Origin: Flavobacteriales bacterium
GTDB taxonomy: Bacteria; Bacteroidota; Bacteroidia; Flavobacteriales_D; Sanyastnellaceae
DNA: 5,070 nucleotides
Assembly: GCA_947464885.1 (NCBI GenBank)
Contig: CANHYZ010000194.1
Span: forward strand, 1 to 5,070
Reading direction: 5' to 3'
Below, piece by piece: positions 1-5,070 of this stretch; the first letter of the stretch is position 1, and each line of letters opens with the position of its first letter. A program made the position numbers and the translations under genes. The notes beneath the pieces are model-generated. The model searched no databases. It worked only from the letters and a program-made list of their open reading frames with translations, and had not been told where the DNA came from.

Positions 1-501
1 CACTTCGTCAACCACCTTGCCGACCATGTCACGCGGCGGGGCCGGAATCTGTGTAATGGCTTCATGAAAATCCGTATCGAACGGCTTACCTGTTGCTTCC
101 ATTGGCTTGAGCCCTTTCGACTCAAGCTTGCGGTATAGCTTCGCATGAATCAGGACAAAGCCCTCCTTCACTACGTCAATATTGTCAACCGTAGCATTGG
201 CTTGAACCGCTCGGTCAAAGTCATCTACAATAGCCAACATTTCCTTCATCATATCGCCGGATGCCGTGGTCAAAATCTCTGACTTCTCCTTCATACTGCG
301 CTTGCGGAAATTATCGAACTCCGCGTATAGCCGCAGATACTTATCCTTCCATTCGGCGGCATCCTGTTTGGCTTTTCCTAATTCATCCACGGGTTGATCG
401 GGCTGTTGATCAGGCGCACCCATGTCTGGTTGATGCTCGTCGGTAAGGAATGATTCCGGCGCTTCGTGCGCTCCTTGTTGCTTGTTGTCTTCGTTGGTCA
501 T
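1..501 (-). CDS. grpE: GrpE, nucleotide exchange factor of DnaK (3' end cut by window edge)
   Basis: The reading frame runs from ATG at 501 off the left edge and gives 167 residues. GrpE is a cytoplasmic homodimer that releases ADP from DnaK in the DnaK-DnaJ-GrpE chaperone cycle. Residues 1-40 are acidic, Gln/Pro-rich and probably disordered. A charged helical stretch follows from about 40 to 125, the expected coiled coil, with the family motif AEFDNFRKR at 60-68 and VDDFDRAV at 92-99. The C-terminal beta domain begins with GKPFDTDFHEAI (138-149), matching the family's FDP-x-FHEAI signature. Most homologues are about 180-200 residues, so roughly 20-30 residues are missing at the edge. The start is firm: an in-frame TAA lies only 9 nt upstream (513-511). 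There is no Shine-Dalgarno, as is usual in Bacteroidota. dnaJ is expected next, off the left edge (inference). The identification rests on clear sequence motifs. Confidence 0.95.
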   Translation of the reverse strand, partial: MTNEDNKQQGAHEAPESFLTDEHQPDMGAPDQQPDQPVDELGKAKQDAAEWKDKYLRLYAEFDNFRKRSMKEKSEILTTASGDMMKEMLAIVDDFDRAVQANATVDNIDVVKEGFVLIHAKLYRKLESKGLKPMEATGKPFDTDFHEAITQIPAPPRDMVGKVVDEV

Positions 502-582
502 AATTCTAGATTATCTCGTCCGCGCCCGCAAATCAACTTCTACACCACATGTGCCTCGGGGCCAAACTGTCAGATTTTGCCG

Positions 583-619
583 CAAAGATGCACCATCACG
601 TGACGTGATTTGCGACAAA
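583..619 (-). promoter_or_regulatory. Possible grpE promoter, Bacteroidota-type, weak
   Basis: On the minus strand a TTTG (619-616) is followed after 25 nt by CATCTTTG (590-583), which differs at one position from the Bacteroidota -7 consensus TAnnTTTG. The spacing is a few nucleotides longer than the usual range of about 17-23, so the match is weak. If it is real, the leader before the grpE ATG would be about 75-80 nt and the 595-609 palindrome would lie between the two boxes, a classic operator position. The sequence shows the boxes; promoter function is inferred. Confidence 0.2.
595..609. promoter_or_regulatory. Perfect palindrome upstream of grpE, candidate operator
   Basis: ATCACGT-G-ACGTGAT is a perfect 7-bp inverted repeat around a single central base. 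It lies 94 nt before the grpE start and downstream of the tlpA terminator, so it is in a true promoter region. It has no T-run and a spacer too short for an RNA hairpin, so it fits a dimeric DNA-binding regulator better than a terminator. It is not the CIRCE/HrcA element (TTAGCACTC-N9-GAGTGCTAA). The binding factor is unknown. The palindrome is directly seen; operator function is inference. Confidence 0.35.
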
Positions 620-648
620 TACGCAGAGGATTGCTGATTTATGCTGAC

Positions 649-676
649 AAAAAACCCCAATGATTGCTCATCGGGG
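649..676 (-). terminator. Intrinsic terminator of the tlpA transcript
   Basis: Read on the minus strand, CCCCGATGA (676-668) pairs with TCATTGGGG (663-655): a 9-bp stem with one G-U wobble closed by a GCAA tetraloop of the GNRA class. Six consecutive T residues follow (654-649). The hairpin begins 25 nt after the tlpA stop codon. A GC-rich stem base, stable loop and immediate U-tract make this a textbook rho-independent terminator. It separates tlpA (and murA, if co-transcribed) from grpE. Confidence 0.9.
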
Positions 677-701
677 CTTCACTATTTTTTGGGGAAAATG
701 C

Positions 702-1268
702 TTACAGGCTCTTCACGTGTAAGTCCAACTGCTTGTGCAGTTCCAATCCGCGGAGGTTTTTCGCCAGGATAATTCCGTTTTCATCGATAAGGAAGCTCAT
801 CGGAATGCTGGACACACCGTACATAGCGGCCGCACCGTTTTGCCACCCCTTCAGATCGCTTACGTGGTTCTTCCATACCAATGCATCCTTTTCAATAGCA
901 GCCTTCCAGGCATCAGCATTTTGATCGAGTGACACCGAAAAGATGTCGAATCCCTTTGCATTCTTCCACTTGGCCTTCTTGTACTTTTCATAAGCCGAAA
1001 CCACATTGGGGTTTTCTCGGCGGCAAGGTCCGCACCACGATGCCCAAAAATCGATGAGGACGATTTTACCGCGCAACGAAGAGAGTTTGATTTCCTTTCC
1101 GTCAACGCCGGCCATCACAATTTCAGGTGCTTCGTCGCCAATACCGGTGCCCACTTTCACTGGCTTCACAGCCATGCGATCTGCCTTTACCGGTTGATCG
1201 AATGTGGTGAAGCTGTAAGTCGCCGCTATTCCCGCGGTCAACATCAATGCTGCAAATACTTTTTTCAT
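702..1268 (-). CDS. TlpA-like periplasmic thiol-disulfide oxidoreductase
   Basis: A 188-residue protein. Residues 1-20 have a Lys-Lys start and a hydrophobic stretch (MKKVFAALMLTAGIAATYSF), consistent with a Sec signal peptide or N-terminal anchor; there is no lipobox cysteine. From about residue 42 it follows the AhpC/TSA-TlpA thioredoxin fold: GDEAPEI, then KIVLIDFWASWCGPCRRENP with the redox pair C79-x-x-C82, and the cis-proline loop SIPMSFLID with P156. The Cys-Gly-Pro-Cys motif and Arg-Arg-Glu after it are typical of TlpA/ResA-like reductases rather than DsbA oxidases. The likely role is reducing, or less likely forming, disulfides in envelope proteins; the substrate cannot be read from sequence. 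The start is fixed by an in-frame TAA 9 nt upstream. It lies 65 nt after murA and ends at a strong terminator. Bacteroidota carry many TlpA paralogues, so I give no gene symbol. Confidence 0.9.
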   Translation of the reverse strand: MKKVFAALMLTAGIAATYSFTTFDQPVKADRMAVKPVKVGTGIGDEAPEIVMAGVDGKEIKLSSLRGKIVLIDFWASWCGPCRRENPNVVSAYEKYKKAKWKNAKGFDIFSVSLDQNADAWKAAIEKDALVWKNHVSDLKGWQNGAAAMYGVSSIPMSFLIDENGIILAKNLRGLELHKQLDLHVKSL

Positions 1269-1287
1269 TTCGTGTTTTTATCAGGGT

Positions 1288-1321
1288 TAAAAATAACTAT
1301 TGACGCCGCGCCACAGGCAAA
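1288..1321 (-). promoter_or_regulatory. Possible tlpA promoter, weak
   Basis: In the 65-nt murA-tlpA gap, the minus strand has TTTG (1321-1318), 22 nt of spacer, then TATTTTTA (1295-1288), one mismatch from the Bacteroidota -7 box TAnnTTTG. The implied transcription start is close to the gene, leaving a very short leader. No terminator is seen after murA, so read-through from murA is equally plausible. Promoter status is inferred from the consensus only. Confidence 0.22.
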
Positions 1322-1333
1322 CTTGTTGCCAAA

Positions 1334-2641
1334 TTAATCGATGCGCTTTATATCGGCTCCAATCGCACGCAAACGCTGCTCAATATTTTGATACCCGCGA
1401 TCGATTTGCTCAATGTTGTGAATGGTGCTCTTTCCATTGGCTGCAAGCGCCGCAATGAGCATCGACACACCGGCACGAATGTCGGGCGATGACATGGTGA
1501 TACCGCGCAACTTCGTTTCGCGATTGCTTCCGATAACTACCGCGCGGTGCGGGTCACACAGAATAATCTTCGCACCCATGTCGATCAGATTGTCGACGAA
1601 GAACAGACGGCTTTCAAACATCCATTGATGGATGAGCACGCTGCCCTTTGCTTGCGTGGCGGTCACCAGTGCAATGGAAATAAGGTCGGGTGTGAACGCA
1701 GGCCAAATACCGTCGCGAATGGTCAGAATGGAACCATCGATGAGGTTTTGAATCTTATATGAATCCTGAGCCGGCAAATAAATATCATCACCACGGAATT
1801 CCATCTCGATTCCCATCTTACGGAAAACCGATGGAATGATTCCCAAATCAGGGATAGAACAATTGCGAATGGTAATCTCCGACTGCGTGGTTGCCGCCAG
1901 ACCAATGAAACTTCCGATCTCAATCATATCCGGAAGCATGCGGTGCTCTGTGCCACCGAGGCTATCCACACCTTCGATGACGAGTTTATTCGAACCTATA
2001 CCGGAAATTTTTCCACCCATGCGGTTGATCATCTTGCAGAGCTGCTGCAGGTATGGCTCACTGGCGGCATTGTAGATGGTAGTCTCGCCTTTGGTCAATG
2101 ATGCCGCCATCACGATATTGGCTGTACCGGTAACCGAAGCTTCATCCAGCAGCATAAACGTGCCCTTCAGATTCTTAGCGTTGATTTTGTAGAAACGTTC
2201 CTCTTTCAGGTGCTCGAAAGTGGCTCCCAGCGCCTCAAAGCCGCGAAGGTGCGTATCAACGGGACGACGACCAATCTTGTCGCCACCTGGCTCCGGAATG
2301 TAAGCCACTCCAAAGCGCGCTAGCAGCGGACCGATGATCATGATGGATCCTCGCAATGCACCGCCCTTCTTTTTAAAATCATCCGTAAGCAGGTATTCCA
2401 AATTCACATTCTTCGCCTCGAAAGCGTAGGTGTGATCATCAATCTTCGTTACGTCAACTCCCATCTCCTGGAGAAGCTCGATGAGCTTCATGACATCGCG
2501 AATGTTGGGTATGTTGGAAATGGTAACGCGCTCAGGAGTGAGCAGCACAGCAGAAACAATCTGCAGTGCTTCGTTCTTGGCACCTTGTGGGATTACCTCA
2601 CCACTGAGTTTCTTGCCACCGATAATTTCAAATGAAGCCAT
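1334..2641 (-). CDS. murA: UDP-N-acetylglucosamine 1-carboxyvinyltransferase, Cys-to-Asp type
   Basis: MurA transfers enolpyruvate from phosphoenolpyruvate to UDP-GlcNAc in the cytoplasm, the first committed step of peptidoglycan synthesis. At 435 residues it is slightly longer than E. coli MurA (about 419). Aligned by eye to E. coli residues: K22 and N23 (GAKNE), R97 (R91), R126 (R120), D319 (D305), R345 (R331), D387 and R389 (D369, R371) and R415 (R397) are all kept. The exception is the catalytic-loop cysteine (Cys115), replaced by D121 in PEPGGDKIGRRPVD. Asp here is known in mycobacterial MurA, where it gives fosfomycin insensitivity, and from memory it is also the usual residue in Bacteroidota MurA, so the enzyme is expected to be active. 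The start is fixed by an in-frame TAG 3 nt before the ATG. It lies 94 nt after porP; tlpA follows. Confidence 0.97.
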   Translation of the reverse strand: MASFEIIGGKKLSGEVIPQGAKNEALQIVSAVLLTPERVTISNIPNIRDVMKLIELLQEMGVDVTKIDDHTYAFEAKNVNLEYLLTDDFKKKGGALRGSIMIIGPLLARFGVAYIPEPGGDKIGRRPVDTHLRGFEALGATFEHLKEERFYKINAKNLKGTFMLLDEASVTGTANIVMAASLTKGETTIYNAASEPYLQQLCKMINRMGGKISGIGSNKLVIEGVDSLGGTEHRMLPDMIEIGSFIGLAATTQSEITIRNCSIPDLGIIPSVFRKMGIEMEFRGDDIYLPAQDSYKIQNLIDGSILTIRDGIWPAFTPDLISIALVTATQAKGSVLIHQWMFESRLFFVDNLIDMGAKIILCDPHRAVVIGSNRETKLRGITMSSPDIRAGVSMLIAALAANGKSTIHNIEQIDRGYQNIEQRLRAIGADIKRID

Positions 2642-2658
2642 AATCTAATTTTATGCTT

Positions 2659-2687
2659 CAAAGAACATCATCTATGGACACAACAAA
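2659..2687 (-). promoter_or_regulatory. Possible murA promoter, weak
   Basis: In the porP-murA gap the minus strand has TTTG (2687-2684), 17 nt, then GTTCTTTG (2666-2659), which keeps the TTTG core of the Bacteroidota -7 box but not its TA. The implied leader is about 10-15 nt. The -33 element lies inside a small inverted repeat, ACACA-ACAAA-TGTGT (2678-2692). With only a weak hairpin after porP, read-through from the adhesin/porP unit cannot be excluded. Function is inferred. Confidence 0.22.
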
Positions 2688-2735
2688 TGTGTGCGTTCAG
2701 GAAATTATTGACAGCGCAAGGCTGATTGCGATAAT

Positions 2736-3740
2736 TTACTTGATAACCTTCATGCGCTTGCGCTCAGGCATACCCAAATAGGTCAGTGAAATTTCTGGTC
2801 CGCCCGCAATACCATTGGTAAAAGGCATTTTTGCCAATCGGATATCATAACCGAAACTGATGGCTGCAAATCGCTTGTACTCAAATCCGATATACGGCGA
2901 AATAGCATCCTTCCACCGGTAGAAAACACCCGCACGTGCAAGACTTGCCGTCTTCACATTGGTATACTTCGATTCTTCGCCAATGCGGTATTCGCACGTC
3001 ACACCAATGTTGACTTCATTCGAACCGCCCTGACGTTGCACAAGCGCATCATAGCGCATATCAATGTGCTCATAGCGTTTAATCCACGCCGCTTTGTACA
3101 CCTGACGCAGGCGCACACGATCATCACCGCGGGCGATCATCGTAATCTGCTGATTGGCGTGGAAAATAGAATAGCCCAAATCAAAACGCTTCTTGTCACG
3201 GTGCTTCCAATGAGCGCCTGCACCAATGTCAATGAAACTGCGAGTAGTTGTGATGAAACGCTCGCGATCATCCAGTGATGGATCATAGGCTACACCATCG
3301 AACTGAGAATCCCAAGCCAATCCGTCAAAATTGATGCTGCGTTGTTCAAAGCCAATTTGAACTCCGGACGAGAACAAGTCGTTATCAGTGGCTACCAGAT
3401 TATAGGCGGCCGAACCACGCACCATCAATGTTCCCATCTGCGCCTTACCGGCATCGTCTTGAAGCACCAACAAGCCAAATCCAAAATAGTTGTCGTTGTA
3501 CATGCTCAAGAGCTTGTACTGCGCATCCACTCCGCTTGTTGTGTATCCCGATCCAATGCCTCGCCACTGACGACGATGCAACAGCGTGCCCTTCAACATC
3601 GTCTCGAACTGGCCGGTCAGGGCCGGATTATACAACTGCGGGCAATTGGTATATTGTGAAAAATGAATGTCTTGAGCGGACAGTGAATCCGTAAACATCA
3701 CTACCACCGCCAACACTAAAATGAGGTATCGTTTTTTCAT
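2736..3740 (-). CDS. PorP/SprF family type IX secretion outer-membrane protein
   Basis: A 334-residue protein of normal length for the family. A Sec signal peptide covers residues 1-22 (MKKRYLILVLAVVVMFTDSLSA), with likely cleavage before QDIHFSQY. The mature start QDIHFSQY...PQLYNPALTG is the PorP/SprF hallmark. The rest alternates short amphipathic strands with Tyr/Phe/Gly-rich turns, as expected for an outer-membrane beta-barrel. SprF of Flavobacterium johnsoniae is needed for secretion of its neighbour, the adhesin SprB, which ends in a type B C-terminal domain. Here a type B substrate gene ends just 14 nt upstream, so this is most likely the dedicated partner of that protein; the genome probably holds other paralogues. 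The start is fixed by an in-frame TAG 6 nt upstream. There is no strong terminator after the stop. Family assignment is firm; partner specificity is inferred from gene order. Confidence 0.93.
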   Translation of the reverse strand: MKKRYLILVLAVVVMFTDSLSAQDIHFSQYTNCPQLYNPALTGQFETMLKGTLLHRRQWRGIGSGYTTSGVDAQYKLLSMYNDNYFGFGLLVLQDDAGKAQMGTLMVRGSAAYNLVATDNDLFSSGVQIGFEQRSINFDGLAWDSQFDGVAYDPSLDDRERFITTTRSFIDIGAGAHWKHRDKKRFDLGYSIFHANQQITMIARGDDRVRLRQVYKAAWIKRYEHIDMRYDALVQRQGGSNEVNIGVTCEYRIGEESKYTNVKTASLARAGVFYRWKDAISPYIGFEYKRFAAISFGYDIRLAKMPFTNGIAGGPEISLTYLGMPERKRMKVIK

Positions 3741-3754
3741 GTCTTTCTATTCAA

Positions 3755-5070
3755 TTATCTGACTAAGACTACTTCACCAACACGTTCAACGCGGGCGGCT
3801 GTTCCAATGGTAGCCGACAACGTATAATAGTAACTTCCCGATGGTGCAGGAGCTCCGCGGAGCTGACCATCCCAGCCTTTGTTGGGAGAGGAAGTTTCAA
3901 ATACGACTTCACCCCAACGGTTATAAACCCTAAACTCCAGACGGGTTATCAATAGCCCTCTTACATAGAGTGTATCGTTTTTACCGTCGTCGTTGGGAGA
4001 GAAAATATCCGGAACGAAAACGGGATCCGGAGGAAGTATGCACAATTGAAATGAAGTAGAGTCTACGCACTCACCTTCATTGACCACGGTGAGACCAATG
4101 GTATACAATCCCGCATTATCATACACATGCGGAATCTCCTCACCGGGCGTCAATTCGGCTGTAGTGCCGTCACCAAAATACCATGTGCCGCTGACGGCAT
4201 TCGAGGAGCTATCCTGAAAGGCGATGTTTCCAATATTCTCAAAGGCAATACACGCGTCATCAGGCGTTACCGAGAATGCTGCATCCGGCGCAGAGAATGC
4301 CGGAATATCAACGATGGTATCGCGCTGACATCCGTTATCATCGGTGATGGAAATCTCAACAGAAGTTCCCGCGTCATCCTCATAATAGCCCGGATTTCCC
4401 GTATCACCATTCCAAGTAACCAAATAGGTGTCGTTAGGGGTAATGGTTAAGTCAATAAACCCTTCTTCACCCGGACACAAGGTGTCGCTGGTAATCGTCA
4501 CATATTGGAAGCGCGGGTAAATCTCAATTTCAATGCTGTCGATTTGCGGTGTTGAACAACCGTCATCCACCAATAAGGTTACAGTGGTAGTCTCGGTATA
4601 GGCCGAACTATTGCTGGCTGCGTTTGGCCCGCCATTACTCCAGGCATAAGTCAGATCATTTTCAGGAAAACCACCGCTAACTACTGCAGCAATAGTGGAC
4701 GTTTCCTCATAACACACCGGGTTCACCGTGGCGGTCAGCGGCTGGAGCGAAATAGGAGGATAAACAACAAAATTGGCTGTATCGGATACTTCAGGACAAA
4801 TGTCCGGAATCACCTTATAAATAACCTCGTATTCGCCCTCACCTAACAGCGATGGATTAAACGTGGTTTGCGCCAATGATCCGGACAGCAGTCCGCCAAA
4901 AGGAGTCGTAATGAAGGCGACTTCATAATCCTGAGTGCAGTATTGCGGTTGAATGCCCGTGATGAGCGGCTCAACCTGTTTCTCTATTGTAACGTAGATG
5001 GAATCCTTGCAACCGGAAGGATTATCCCAATACACATAATACGAACCTTCACCCGCAACTGAAGGATCAA
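3755..5070 (-). CDS. Large secreted adhesin-like protein, C-terminal part with PKD and T9SS type B sorting domain (N-terminus beyond window)
   Basis: The frame is open to the right edge, giving 437 residues to the stop. An internal GTG at 5035 is not the real start, because DPSVAGEGSYY continues in frame before it. Visible order: end of one Ig-like repeat (1-30); a second copy (about 35-103), both with the motif P-S-x-x-G-E-G-x-Y; two further beta-rich modules (about 108-182 and 190-257); a PKD domain (about 260-342) with WYFGDG at 296-301 and HVYDNAGLYTIGLTV; then the gliding motility-associated (CHU_C, type B) C-terminal domain, about 351-437, with FSPNDDGKND, FRVYNRWGEVVFE, KGWDG and the closing GEVVLVR. 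Such domains direct export through the type IX secretion system and surface attachment. Low Lys content and high Asp/Glu/Thr/Ser suit an extracellular beta protein. Ligand unknown. It is co-transcribed with the PorP/SprF gene 14 nt downstream. SprB-like adhesin is the best general analogy, not a proven orthology. Confidence 0.9.
   Translation of the reverse strand, partial: DPSVAGEGSYYVYWDNPSGCKDSIYVTIEKQVEPLITGIQPQYCTQDYEVAFITTPFGGLLSGSLAQTTFNPSLLGEGEYEVIYKVIPDICPEVSDTANFVVYPPISLQPLTATVNPVCYEETSTIAAVVSGGFPENDLTYAWSNGGPNAASNSSAYTETTTVTLLVDDGCSTPQIDSIEIEIYPRFQYVTITSDTLCPGEEGFIDLTITPNDTYLVTWNGDTGNPGYYEDDAGTSVEISITDDNGCQRDTIVDIPAFSAPDAAFSVTPDDACIAFENIGNIAFQDSSSNAVSGTWYFGDGTTAELTPGEEIPHVYDNAGLYTIGLTVVNEGECVDSTSFQLCILPPDPVFVPDIFSPNDDGKNDTLYVRGLLITRLEFRVYNRWGEVVFETSSPNKGWDGQLRGAPAPSGSYYYTLSATIGTAARVERVGEVVLVR
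4828..5070 (-). repeat. Tandem Ig-like protein repeat, about 70-residue period (first copy cut by edge)
   Basis: Within the adhesin, DPSVAGEGSYYVYW (residues 1-14 of the visible part) recurs as NPSLLGEGEYEVIY (71-84), with 7 of 14 residues identical and a 70-residue (210-nt) period. The nucleotide match is limited to short stretches such as GGTGAAGG, so the copies are old and diverged. More copies probably lie beyond the right edge, as is usual in such adhesins (inference). Confidence 0.55.

Noticed and set aside
502..701. CIRCE heat-shock operator upstream of grpE
   Set aside because: No TTAGCACTC/GAGTGCTAA pair or close variant is present on either strand.
664..924. Plus-strand open frame of 86 codons near the tlpA end
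   Set aside because: It starts inside the terminator hairpin and runs antisense to the thioredoxin gene.
1206..1268. Lipoprotein signal on the TlpA-like protein
   Set aside because: The N-terminal region contains no cysteine, so lipid attachment is not possible there.
1316..1330. Small inverted repeat GGCAA-ACTTG-TTGCC after murA as a terminator
   Set aside because: It has a 5-bp stem with no adjacent T-run in the transcribed direction.
2715..2730. Hairpin after porP (CGCAA-6 nt-TTGCG) as a terminator
   Set aside because: The stem is only 5 bp and no T-run follows directly on the minus strand; too weak to call.
3342..3659. Plus-strand open frame of 105 codons
   Set aside because: It lies wholly antisense to the well-supported PorP/SprF gene, and its translation shows no recognisable domain or signal.
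4127..4450. Plus-strand open frame of 107 codons
   Set aside because: It is antisense to the adhesin modules and has no family resemblance; the opposite strand clearly codes for the PKD region and the modules before it.
5033..5035. GTG as start of the adhesin gene
   Set aside because: The frame stays open to the window edge, and the residues before the GTG belong to the same repeat motif, so the gene is cut by the edge rather than starting here.
1..5070. CRISPR array, tRNA, rRNA, insertion sequence or phage genes
   Set aside because: There are no regular short direct repeats, cloverleaf, transposase motif or terminal inverted repeats, and nearly all the sequence is accounted for by five minus-strand genes.

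Overview
The window looks like a chromosomal piece from a Bacteroidota bacterium, most likely a T9SS-bearing Flavobacteriales-type lineage of moderate GC. The evidence is threefold. A T9SS type B (CHU_C / gliding motility-associated) C-terminal domain sits directly upstream of a PorP/SprF-family gene. MurA has the Bacteroidota-type active-site loop, with Asp in place of the usual catalytic Cys. All start codons lack a clear Shine-Dalgarno and are preceded by A/T-rich sequence. The genus cannot be named from this sequence alone.

All five genes are on the minus strand, so transcription runs from high to low coordinates. In transcription order: (1) 5070-3755, the C-terminal 437 residues of a large secreted multidomain adhesin-like protein, with its N-terminus beyond the right edge; (2) 3740-2736, a PorP/SprF outer-membrane protein 14 nt downstream, surely co-transcribed; (3) 2641-1334, murA, after a 94-nt gap; (4) 1268-702, a TlpA-like periplasmic thioredoxin after a 65-nt gap, followed by a strong intrinsic terminator (676-649); (5) 501-1, grpE, missing its last residues beyond the left edge, with a 200-nt upstream region that holds a perfect 15-bp palindrome.

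Functionally there are three modules. The adhesin and PorP/SprF form a secretion-substrate and partner pair of the SprB/SprF kind. MurA makes the first committed peptidoglycan precursor, and the TlpA-like protein handles thiol/disulfide chemistry in the envelope. GrpE is the nucleotide exchange factor for DnaK and begins a separate transcription unit that probably continues into dnaJ off the edge (inferred). The terminator marks the boundary between the envelope genes and the heat-shock unit.

I found no mobile element, CRISPR array, tRNA or rRNA, and no convincing undescribed system. The points most worth a second look are the MurA Cys-to-Asp substitution, the adhesin/PorP dyad with its regular cysteine pairs, and the palindrome upstream of grpE.
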